Assembly (NCBI RefSeq): GCF_019097595.1
Contig: NC_080720.1
Coordinates: 17,719,352-17,783,351 of the forward strand
Direction of reading: 5' to 3'
Length of the DNA: 64,000 nt
Origin: Hemibagrus wyckioides
Taxonomy: Eukaryota > Chordata > Actinopteri > Siluriformes > Bagridae
Positions 49,901-59,667 of the stretch are shown piece after piece. Each line of letters opens with the position of its first letter. Positions within the stretch are counted from its first letter, which is position 1. Under the pieces are notes generated by a model. The model did no database searches and was not told where the DNA came from. It saw nothing but the letters and a program-made list of their open reading frames with translations. The position numbers and the translations under genes were made by a program.

Positions 49901-52900
49901 ATTCCCTGACTGTCCAGGTCCTCCTACAATTGTCAGTGCTTTCAAGAATTGCATTAATCTAGAGTGGGCTCCTCCAGAGAAGGATAGAGGAACCAAAATC
50001 CTGGGCTACCAGCTAGAGAAACGAAAAAAAGACACAAGCCAGTGGGTGTCATTAAACTCCATTAATGAACCCATTGAAGGTATATAGTAACTATATCTTT
50101 GATGCTTTAGCTTTGACAGTTCACTTCTTATTACTTAGTCAGTCAATCATTTAGTGCATTCAGTGTTTTCTGGAAACCCATACATTTAATGAATTTAAGA
50201 TGAATGAAAATAGTCAAACATGTCTTTTCACTTTTTTAGCATTAAAATATTCTGTGAAGAAAGTGTCTGAAGGATCAGAGTATGAGTTTAGAGTGTCAGC
50301 CATTAATGCATCAGGAGCTGGAGAGCCCAGTCAGCCCTCTCAGATGGTCTGTGCTAAAAATCCCAACAGTAAGTGGTGGATACGTTAGGAAATAACATAA
50401 AAGTCAATTATTAATTTTAAAGTTTTCTAACTATTTTGAATACATTATACTGTCTGTCTGTTGATATACTGTCTGTCTGTTGATTTTCAGTGAAACCTCA
50501 TTTGAAGGACCCTGTACATTTCATGGTTGTAAGAGCAGGAAACACTGTGAGAATTGTAGTAAATTATGAAGTAAGTCATTTTTAGATTACCCCAATGTTG
50601 TTTTTATGTGTAAGACCTTTCTTTTTATTTATTTCTGCATATAAATAATTTTTACAAAATACTTTTCAAAAGGCATCCCCATCTCCAGAAATAAGCTGGT
50701 CAAAAAATAATGAACCCGTGCCTCCATGTTTCAAAACTGTCAACACCGAAGGCGTGTCAGTACTCACCATACCCAACTCAAAGCGCTCAGACTCAGGCGT
50801 GTACACCATCATGGCTAAAAACTCTTGTGGGAAGACTAGTTTTGACATAGATGTCAGAGTAACAGGTAACATTAACCTTACTGTCCCTCATTAGCCTCTA
50901 CCTCACTCTTATAGTTCTCACACCAATCATATTATGTTTGCACTTTCTTCCAAGCTGAGATGGTCCAATTTTTCTAATAGTCCATACAGCTGTCATGTCA
51001 TAATAATTGATTTTGCATGGTGAATACAATATTCAGATCACATGAAGGGAATTTTATAATCCAGTGAAGAGCTTGCAGCTAATTTATTCTGAAGCTATAC
51101 ATTATTCTAATCATTATACCTCAAGGTCAGATGGCTCCCTGCTGATTTATTGATATCAAAGCACTCTTTTGTTGCCAGATGAACCCAAGAAACCAGGCCA
51201 AGTGACATTGGAGCAGCGGGAACATGGTAAAGTGATCATCACATGGGCCCCATCACCAGAACAGGAACTGGATGATCAGCTGCACTACATTATAGCAAAA
51301 TATGACACCATCAGTTGTATATGGCACACGATAGCTACTCGCCTCTTCTGTACAAGCTACACTGCTGATATCCAGCCTGGACATGAGTATCATTTCAGAA
51401 TCTATGCTAAAAATGACATGGGAATGTCAGAGCCTTCAGAATCACCAGTATGGGGTGTTTACAGCTTAAAAAGTAAGAAGATCTGTTTGTGTTTACATGA
51501 GAACTAAATATTCTGATCAGTATTATTAACTGATTTTTACTAATCATCATTTTAAAAGTAGGCTTTTTTAATCTCACACAGTATTCTTAGAGTTTCAGCC
51601 ATTTATAAACGTGTCACATCAAAATTCACTTCCAGTTACGAATAAGCAGTGTTCCTGATTGGCAGTTCTACTAATAACAGGCCCTTATTTATCAATCAAG
51701 TTGTGTTCACACAAGCCAAACTAAAAGTTTGCATCAGATTTATAAATGTTTAAGAAAAAATGATGTTCTTTAAACTCCTATTTATATATTGATCATCTGT
51801 AAGTGCACAGCTCATTTGCATGTGGTGACACTCACAACAGTAAAGGGCAACAGGATGCTGGAAACACAAAACGGCTATGAAACAGTTATTTTGGCTCACT
51901 TCTTGGTAAAGAAAAACTATTTAGCAGCATACTAAAAGCAACTTAAAAGCTGTTTTCAAAAGAAAAAAAAATACTGACAAGGTTAATTATGTGTAAATTA
52001 GGTGAGGTGTGAAAATTCATTAGAAATAAATGAAAGATAAAAATGGAGAAGAAAAAAGATCTACACTTTACCAAAGTGATCATGGACACCAGGTACATCA
52101 CATAGACTAATATTTATAACTAATATAACTAATGATATAACTCATATATATATAGTTTTTATTAATTCCAGTAATGAAAAAAAAATCCTCAGTGGCATTC
52201 TTAGTGGTAGCCCCTGACCTGATGAACTGTCATGAAGATATGTTTTGATGGAGACAAAACACTTCTAAAATTCATTCTGGATAAGGGCATCTGCTAAATT
52301 GTGTAAATGTAAATAAATAAGCAATTTAAACTTGACAGAATAATCTAGCACAGTAATCCTTGCAAATTAGATAATTTCTATACAAACTGAGGATTTCCTC
52401 AGCTGTGTCATCTGGATACAAACATTTATTGAATACAAAATACAAGATTTATAAGATAGTTGTTAAGGTTAAGGCCGTTGTGAGTTTACATCTGGAGCAA
52501 GGCCCTTAACCCTCAATTGCTCAGTTGTGTAAAATATGTCTCTGGATAAGGGTGTCTACCAGATGCCAGAAATGTAAATGTGAATAGATCTGTTTGTTAT
52601 GCAGCTTCTTAAATGAGGCCCAAAATCTCATTTAACAGCAGAACCTTTGGGGCCGTTGCCAATACCTGGTAACAACTGGTAATAATAAAATTACTTTGCA
52701 CAGTTATTTCACAGCTATGTAATATTTATGTTTGTCTAGATTCACTATCAAGAGCTCCACCAGCTGTGATTACTTTTGAGAGGCCCCCCTCCATTTCGGT
52801 TCCACTAAAAGTCCACACTCCACCAAAGGGCTACCAGTGCTACATGACTTGTGCTGTTCGAGGCTGCCCCAAACCCCATGTGTCTTGGTACCTGAATGGC

Positions 52901-53060
52901 ATCTGCATCAACTCTAATAAACACTACTACATCACCAATGCTCATGGTGTGTGCTCCATGTACATCCTCAGAGTGGAGCTTGAAGATGCTGGCGAATATA
53001 AAGTAGTTGCAGTCAACTCATTTGGAAAAGCAGAGTGCTCTGCCACCCTTACAGTTAAAG

Positions 53061-53102
<42 letters not shown>

Positions 53103-53200
53103 GCAGTAGTAGTAGTATTAGTAGTAGTACTAGTGTTATTATTATACAGTGATTCAGCAGAAGTACTGTTGTTAATGTTTTTTTCTGTTTTTCAGATTGA
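43815..53200 (+). CDS. igfn1: igfn1 paralogue, copy C (multi-exon, complete, lacks Ig4 and FN3-3)
   Basis: Spliced CDS of 1,228 aa. Exons: 43815-43863, 44034-44156, 44449-44588, 44669-44768, 44853-44888, 45022-45064, 45149-45335, 45426-45539, 45644-45806, 45876-46148, 46256-46558, 47596-47709, 48182-48294, 48514-48646, 49104-49397, 49494-49793, 49900-50079, 50240-50368, 50491-50570, 50673-50865, 51179-51472, 52740-53060, 53196-53200. The sum (3,687 nt) is divisible by three. Compared with A and B, the Ig4 exon pair and the 309-nt FN3-3 exon are missing. Three short low-complexity exons stand where the linker end and Ig4 should be. Frame and splice sites are intact, so the gene looks functional. 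Confidence 0.88.
44900..44977. repeat. (ATT)n/(AAT)n microsatellite in copy C intron
   Basis: Begins 12 nt after the donor of exon 44853-44888. ATT units are followed by AAT and then ATC units, giving a small palindrome. Confidence 0.9.
45426..46148 (+). CDS. igfn1: copy C: Ig2 and Ig3 domains
   Basis: Ig2 is exons 45426-45539 (FVKSISNLKHIEVKPSG) and 45644-45806 (DAGLYQLDVENVTMFST). Ig3 is exon 45876-46148 (VEFLVKIQEVKAMERED; ILWVGKNVPVEQGEKYDI; KGIYAAVAGIKSCNAW). Lengths 114, 163 and 273 nt equal those of copy B. Confidence 0.92.
46256..46558 (+). CDS. igfn1: copy C: linker exon, Gly-Ser-rich
   Basis: A 303-nt exon (101 codons, phase 1-1) that opens with the head box VRKTTQAGGSGLDL and KVAAEQQIKLLKEK, then becomes Gly-Ser-rich (GSGIGSMSEGGSAFGSRSGL). 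The RxRxGPL tail box of A and B is missing. If the donor at 46559 is not used, the frame stays open to a TGA at 46681 and runs through a partial copy of the FWEILLSA segment. Confidence 0.85.
46606..46690 (+). pseudogene. copy C: degenerate copy of the FWEILLSA exon segment
   Basis: This intronic stretch resembles 45199-45282 of the copy C helical-segment exon over about 80 nt, including a perfect run of about 24 nt encoding FWEILLSA. It then diverges (indels after LLSA) and stops. It has no donor of its own. Confidence 0.75.
46851..46900. repeat. (AT)n microsatellite in copy C intron
   Basis: About 24 AT units followed by TTA units. Confidence 0.9.
47596..48646 (+). CDS. igfn1: copy C: three novel low-complexity exons
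   Basis: Exons 47596-47709 (114 nt, phase 1-1), 48182-48294 (113 nt, phase 1-0) and 48514-48646 (133 nt, phase 0-1). All have usable acceptors and donors (GTCAGT, GTAACA, GTATCA) and read open through. They encode polar Ser/Asn/Thr-rich sequence (APVEETRSGFVKSGENAN; PSEVPTCKSSGTPKL) with no resemblance to an Ig fold. The last two have the same phase pattern as the missing Ig4 pair. The join is supported by frame and phase only, not by homology, so RNA evidence would matter here. Confidence 0.6.
48730..49040. repeat. dispersed repeat in copy C intron
   Basis: Reads through CATTTGCCTTGCATCTTTGG, GGTGTTTTCTCTGGGTACTC, a GT run (48929-48944) and GTCTCCTGGGATAGGCTCCT, a degenerate, opposite-strand relative of 35690-35946. 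It sits about 60 nt before the Ig5 exon. Confidence 0.55.
49104..50368 (+). CDS. igfn1: copy C: Ig5, FN3-1 and FN3-2 domains
   Basis: Ig5 is exon 49104-49397 (VPQFDRDELCKFSKPVVV; IKWFKEGSEL; DAGEINIQLKNLYG). FN3-1 is exon 49494-49793 (PPKGPAELLECTSS; LKWNPPSNDGGSPV; RYSYRIYAENCEG). FN3-2 is exons 49900-50079 and 50240-50368 (EWAPPEKDRGTKILGY; EYEFRVSAINASG). They cover about aa 631-931. Confidence 0.9.
50491..53200 (+). CDS. igfn1: copy C: Ig6, FN3-4, Ig7 and 5-nt stop exon
   Basis: Ig6 is exons 50491-50570 (KPHLKDPVHFMVVRAG) and 50673-50865 (ISWSKNNEPVPPCFKTV; DSGVYTIMAKNSCGK). FN3-4 is exon 51179-51472 (PKKPGQVTLEQREHG; EYHFRIYAKNDMG). Ig7 is exon 52740-53060 (YQCYMTCAVRGCPKPHV; WYLNGICI; GEYKVVAVNSFGKAE). 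The stop exon 53196-53200 completes Asp and gives TGA. FN3-3 would belong between 50368 and 50491, but that intron is only 122 nt, so it is absent rather than missed. Confidence 0.9.
52490..52590. repeat. dispersed repeat fragment in copy C intron
   Basis: CAAGGCCCTTAACCCTCA and CTGGATAAGGGTGTCTACCA blocks. A related tail lies at 52262-52316. Confidence 0.5.
53061..53105. repeat. (TAT)n microsatellite starting at the copy C donor
   Basis: GTATTATTATTATT begins at the first base of the last intron of copy C, so repeat and 5' splice site overlap. Confidence 0.9.
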
Positions 53201-53356
53201 AATTTGGCACTTCAAAGATTTCGATCTTAATAGTGGGATCCTTACAGATGGTTAAAAAAAACATATTTAGACTTTACTACAAAAAAGCCATTTGAGCAAA
53301 GTGAGATTGTCTTAAATATAGTTCAGTGCAGCTAGTGTTTGCATTTTAAAGATTCC

Positions 53357-53362
53357 AATAAA
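53357..53362 (+). terminator. igfn1: copy C: poly(A) signal
   Basis: AATAAA about 155 nt after the copy C stop at 53200. Confidence 0.5.
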
Positions 53363-56159
53363 ACAAATTTCTTTCTAATGTATTTTTAGATATTTTTATT
53401 CATTTCAAGCCTTGCATTCTGCTTCTTCTAGAGAAATTAATGCTAACAATTTGAAAAAAAAATCTGACAATAGAACAGAAGCTTAAAAAATATAACATCT
53501 AGAAATATGGGTAATAATCTTATATTTGTTTTATTGTATTATTACAAAAGAATATATTAGCTAAATTTGACTCCATTTAAAATATTTTTAATTGTTAGTC
53601 ATTTTTGTAGTGTGACAATTGTTACAAGTAGTTAAAGTCAAATGTGCTTTAAAAACATACAAGTCCTATGAGTTTTATCAGTAAAATCTGAAATGCAAAA
53701 GTTTTTTTTTAAAGATTAATTATTAAGTAATTTTGTCCTAAATACACAGCCATAGCTGCAAGATTTACAGACCTGAATATCAGTGCCACATTTGACAGAT
53801 GCAGTTTACTACTAGGATATGAGGAGGCTGGTATTTCATGACACACCCAGAAGTGTCCACGGGGTGCTCAGTGAAATACGGCTGTCAGATGAAGGTTTAC
53901 ATTACATGTTTACACACACAGTGTCGCTTGGTGTTCAGTGCTTGTATGTGGCTTTGTAGTGATTTATTATGAAATATAAAGGGGCTATCGGGGCCTTGTC
54001 ATACATTAGCTGTATAAAAAATGAATAAAGATTATCTTACACAATAGTTTCTAGTGTCCAATGTATACCCACTAAAACCTATGTTCATGTTACTCATTAT
54101 AAAGGGGATAACTGCAGCTAGATATTACATATTTCAAGCTAAAGCTTTACACTGAAGATTTTTCCAACACAGTACTGCTTGATGATAAAGCAGTACAAAC
54201 TGTAGACATGTAATGATTTCTTTTCTCAATATCCGGTGACCCCAGACAACAACCGGGTTACCTTTTGAGTTTGGTTTCTTCCCTACTGCTGTCTCAGAGA
54301 GTTTTTCTTTGCCACTGTATGTTAAGCAAACATAAAATACCCAAAGAATAGTCTAGAATGTAGACCCAATTATTCCTCATCCATCACATTTTACAGTTGC
54401 CATCACAAACTGGAGCAGGTAGCATTGCTCAAGCAGCCACTAAACCCAGACTTCTTTTGGATGGTCATCCATCATATTTTAGAAAATGTACCTGAGTCCA
54501 GTGGTGGTGAGATTTACATCATTCATTTGGCCAACATTTGGTTATGTAAGTGGTATCTTTAATTCCTTTAATTCCTTTCCTGATTATACATAAGTGTTAC
54601 ACATCTTGGTAGTGGTTAATTTAGCTTTCCTCTGTGTTCATATTTGTCATTTAAAAGAGAAATTTCAGGCCTCTAAAGAATGATCCAGTAGAGAACAAGA
54701 GATTGAGAGGTGCTCTCTTCTTACAGAAAAAAAATAGTTAAATGAAGAATATTATTATTAAGTAGGAGTCACATGAACCATGTTTTTTTCACTGTGTTTT
54801 TCATTTCTGACTCCATGTTACTAGTCACCTAAAAGTAAAGGTCAGCTTTGTCATTGGCCCCTATGGGATCCCAGCTGCAGTGAACACTACACAGGAAATC
54901 AAGAGAGGAGACAAGAAAGCCTAGAATGGCATAATGAGTTTTTAACCAGGAAGAAAGTAGAAGCATGATGCAATACGTCAGATGTAAATTATAAATAGCC
55001 TTTAATTGCAGTGCATTGATAGCGAAAGAACATACCACAGACCACCCACATTACAGCTTCTCTTCAAATTAGCTTATAAGGAGCCAGAAAATAGACTTTC
55101 AACATCTGGGTAGGGTTACAACAAACATCAATCCCTGCAAAGCTTTAAAACATAGTTTGAAAAACATACATTCTGTAGTTTCAGGTCAGTTTCCCTTCTA
55201 ATCAAATGTCTGGAAAACAGGAAAATGTACAGTTATGAAAAAAAGTAAATGGGAGACCATTAGAGACTAAGGTAGTGTTTGCCACAATTTCTACATGCTA
55301 AGAAAATAAAAGACCTGCTTCTGGCAGTTGACAATCTGAACTTGTTGCACAGTCTTATAACCCCCAGGGTACATACAGTACATGGTTTACAAAGAGAGCA
55401 CATAGGCTTAGAAAGGTAGAGTGGAGCAATGTCCATGTAAAGCTTTACATGATGTGAGCAGTTCGTATTAAACTGGTAAAAACACTAATCCTAGTATCAA
55501 AATTGAAAAAAAGTAAATACAGGGTGCAACCCAAAGAGGTGCAAGGAGTAATATGTTGAGCATTTTTCATCTGCAACAAAGTATGTTACCTGCACTGTTT
55601 ATCAATGCTTTAAATTGTCTGGGAGAGGTGCAACATCAGGACACATTACAGACTTTTGTAACAACTTTGATATACACCTTTCACTAGCCCTTGAGAAATC
55701 TGTCATACTCTATAATTTAAGGTAGTAAAACAGAAGGATGCATAAAGTATTTGGTGTCTTTATGATTAAGTGAAGGATCACCACCTGGCTTTTTATAAAT
55801 GCTGAGGTCCTGAAATAGTTTTTGGTAATTCATTTCTACCTAGATATTTTTTAAACTATTTACACAACAGCCATACATTATTGTCCTGCAATTTAGGTAA
55901 TTACATTTTTAAACATACAGTATATATATTCAAAAAAGTGTGTATTTGTATCAGCCTTTGTTTGTTCTTTTTTATTTTTTCACAAAGCTGTGTTTTATCC
56001 AAGCTATATATGAGCAGATACTTTTGTCCTAACAAACATGTCTTCAATGTTAGCAAGCATCCCATAGCACTGCATTATGGCCATCTCAGTTAAGCTGCTA
56101 GTGTGAAGCTTGGTTTTTTACTGTACAGTTTAAAATATCAACTTCAATAAATTCAATAA

Positions 56160-56430
56160 ATCCCATGTGTACCTGCTTAGTCATGCAAATATCCAATCAG
56201 CCAGTCATGTGGTATCTAAAGAGCACAGCAGTTTCTGAAATATTCAGTCCAGTCAGTACCAACAAGGATACCACTGTCAAAGTCAGTGAGATCACATTTT
56301 CCACATTGTGATGTTTCATGTGAACATTAACTGAAGTTCTGCACCTGTATCTCCATGAATGTATGAAATGCACTGCTGCCACTTGATTTATCTGATTGGA
56401 TAACTGCGTCAATCAGCTGGCACTACTGTA
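56160..56430 (-). mobile_element. Tc1-like relic
   Basis: Contains AGCAGTTTCTGAAATATTCA, TCACATTTTCCACATTGTGA and TCATGTGAACATTAACTGAA, mostly the complement of the 42570-42890 and 60631-61432 5' region. Non-coding. Confidence 0.55.
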
Positions 56431-56559
56431 AAAGTGGCATGAGCAGGTATTTGGGGGGGGGCTGATGGAATCTCAAACAGTTCACATGTGACATGGTCTA
56501 TGTTATTATTGTTGCTGTTATTTTAATTGCAGATAAATTTTGAAAGTTGGGGGTGCTTC

Positions 56560-57000
56560 AAAGGCACACCCTCAGCACCCTCACTTCCAATGTCCTAGAA
56601 CAGGTGAAAGTGTGTGGACACCTGACCATTTACTTCTTGAATATAAAACCATGGGAATTCATAGGGATATGGTCGCTGCTTTGATGCATATTGCAGCCTC
56701 CACTCTTCTGTGAAGGCTTTCCATTATATTCTTGACCGTGGTTCTTGGGAATTGTGTCTGAACAGCTAAAAGAGTATTAGTGAGGTCAGGTACTGATCTC
56801 AGGGGAGAAAAAGCTTGGCATGTAGTCAGTGTGATTTCATCCAAAAGTTCAGAGGGGTTGAGGTCAGGGCTCTTGGCAGTACATGACCATGGCAATACAT
56901 GCTTTTATGGAACTCATTTTGTACACAGTAGTATTGTCATGCTGAAACATGTTTGGGTTTGAGGAAATATAGGTTTTAAGGGAAAGCTGTCAGGGTAGCC
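56560..57000 (-). mobile_element. degenerate Tc1-like transposase fragment
   Basis: On the - strand, 56895-56659 reads SPDLNPSELLDEI, the transposase motif around the third acidic residue, then a C-terminal tail. The upstream part (about 56960-56900) has stops. Broken and partial. Confidence 0.6.
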
Positions 57001-57934
57001 TGTTGATGTGAAATATAAACCTGCTGCAGTAGATATGTTACTGTACAAAGTGTGATTTGTTATCATATCAACATTAGACACATTTCTATGCAGAATACAG
57101 TTATTGTTTTTAAAAGTGTTTTATATCACACATGGCTCTGGGTTTTGAGTGGAAAACGGTGTTGTTTTAGATGTCCTTTCGTTGTCTAATAAACAGGAAC
57201 CACAATCGATCATATTACATGACGTTACTATGCTGTAAATGGTACATCTTATCTAGTGCAATTGGAATCACAACAGTCAGAAACTGGATACAGCATGACA
57301 CAGGGATGAGGTTATAGACCTCTTAATACTAACACACTAAAGACCTGTGAAGATTTTCTTTTGAGATTAGTCTGAGATTCAGTTACTCTTGAGTGGATGG
57401 TGAACTCCTATACTACCATGCTTGGGCAGGCTTCTTAATAATTCTTCAGTTTTTCCTCTATTTTATTTTTATATTTACTTTCTATTTTATTCTACAATAA
57501 TAATGAAGACATTAACGCTATGAAAAAACACATCTGGAATTATGCGGAGACCAATAAAATCAACATATATCAAACAGAAATCAAATCTATTTTATATTGT
57601 AAATAATCAGCTTCATGACAGAGCTTCACCCTGAACGTTCCCAAATAAGCTTTATCCACTTTATTCTCCCGAATGAAGATAAGCCAGGAGATCCTATTAA
57701 ACATACCCTTTGATGCAGAAGAAACATTAACTTGACTGTTAAAATATATATAGAATTGAGTTTGTCCTCATTTTTATCCAGTAGTGTATATAATTTCAAC
57801 AGGACAGAATATGACCATGTGGGAATAAAGCAAAAATCATCACAATATCAACTTGAATTTTGACCTTTCATTCTTTATCATGAAATATGAACAGACCATG
57901 GGCAGGACCTCCTCCTTAATGTAAGCCTCACCCA

Positions 57935-58064
57935 AATAAAAGCCGTTAACACCCATGACAGCTGAGTGACTTCGCTACCTATGGGGTTGCTCATTCAGTC
58001 TACTAATATTTACTGCTGTAAAAGGAGCAATTGCACTAAAATCCAAGTGTACAAGGATTATAAG
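57935..58064 (+). promoter_or_regulatory. copy D: candidate TATA-like box and noncoding first exon
   Basis: AATAAAAG at 57935-57942, an E-box CAGCTG at 57959-57964, and a strong donor (GTAAGC at 58065). The acceptor TTTTCAG ending at 59614 lies 53 nt before the copy D ATG. E-boxes are bound by myogenic factors, but one site is weak evidence. Confidence 0.3.
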
Positions 58065-58529
58065 GTAAGCCCTTCCATTTGTAATCTATAACTAGGTGTC
58101 TAGGATACTTGACCTAATCACACTTTCTTAACATTTCACTTATTTATCTTTAATATGTGTCGTAAAATGGGCTGTTATGTAGAATTAAAAAGAATTAATC
58201 AGAACAAACCTACAATAGGAGGAACATTATACCTTCAGCAAAGGGGAAAAAATAGATTCAGAGTACTGATGTGTGTTTAGTGCCAAAACTAAACACTTTC
58301 CTAAATAAGTCTTTTTTGTTTTTCTTTTAGTAAATAAGTTGTTTTTTTTTAACAGAAGTCAGACTAGAGTAAACTGAACTGTATGCATAGATCATCCTTA
58401 ACATCACGTTACTTTTCAGTGTTTTCTGTGTGTTAACTTGTGATCTGACTATTTGTTCAAGAACTGAAATGTATCTTGTTGAAGAGCAGTTCTCATGAAA
58501 GAAACCACTGCATGTCCACAGTTTTCCTG

Positions 58530-58615
58530 ATTTCAATTCAATTCAATTCAATTTATTTTGTATAGCGCCTTTTACAATGAACATTGTCTTAAAGCAGCTT
58601 TACAAGAGAAGATAA
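58530..58615. repeat. dispersed teleost repeat
   Basis: TTCAATTCAATTCAATTTAT then GTATAGCGCCTTTTACAAT and CTTAAAGCAGCTTTACA, a sequence seen very widely in fish introns. Confidence 0.55.
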
Positions 58616-58840
58616 ACGGAGAAAGGGGATAATAAAAAATAATGAAATAAAAAATAACTAAATAACTAGAAATAAAAATAAATTATTAAATTAAATTATT
58701 ACACTATTTTATCCTTAATTTATTTTATCCCTGATTTGACTTGTGTTCATTCAGACACTAGAATTATTTTCATATAAAATACAGCAAAGAATAAAAAAAA
58801 TGAGCTGATGAGCAAGGGTCTCTGTGTTCTATTTTGTCAC

Positions 58841-58842
58841 TT

Positions 58843-58881
<39 letters not shown>

Positions 58882-58883
58882 TT
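58841..58883. repeat. (ATTT)n microsatellite
   Basis: About ten tetranucleotide units. Confidence 0.9.
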
Positions 58884-59667
58884 GCTTCTTTAGCAGAGCT
58901 CTTATGGCTGCCAGCATATCCCTCATAGTTTTATTAGGCATGTGACCTATCAAAAGCAGAGCCTAAATAGCTGCTGATGCATCGAGAAGGATCTCATAGC
59001 TGTAGAATGTCATTAAAAGCTACATCGTCAGCTTCATATTACTTCACATGCAGTGTCAATCATATCAAACTCTTAATATATCTTTATTGGCTAATAATGG
59101 AGGTCACAGCCATTTCTTAAAGTAGGTAGGTGCTGTAACACCTATCTCGACATATAATTTCCCACTGAAGCTTTTAAAAATAATTAGGGAAGAATTTTAA
59201 AAGAATCTAAAGAAATGTAACTATTGAGAATATCAACAGTATGATGACAGAATGATTAGTGTATGATTTATAAAAGCATTTCAACATCAGATACCTGCAG
59301 AAGAGAGATGGCCTGGTTTTATTATGTGAATAAGAGGGGATGGATCACCATGTCCATGTTGGTTAAATAAGGACCTCTCTTCCCTGCCATCCTCATATGC
59401 AAGCCTCTTTGGTACTGAAGATGCCAATAAGATCCAATATTACACATAAATCTAAATATTATTTAATGAAGCAAATATTAGGAAACAAATGCGTTTTGGA
59501 TGCTGATTCAACAAAATTTGTAAATATGACATATGAGATATGACATATGAAATATGAGATATTAGTTATTATTGTGGTATATTTTGCTGATCTAATTACC
59601 CTTTTTATTTTCAGAGCCAAGCCACTTTTTAAAACTGTGAAATAAAAAGCACAGTAACATTTTAAAA

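Larger units (their letters stand above)
53201..59667. other. intergenic region C-D
   Basis: No gene seen. Contains the copy C poly(A) signal, a dispersed repeat (54230-54330, with GAGAGTTTTTCTTTGCCACT), Tc1-like relics (56160-56430, 56560-57000), the candidate first exon of D, an ATTCA-type repeat block (58530-58615) and an ATTT repeat (58841-58883). Confidence 0.6.
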
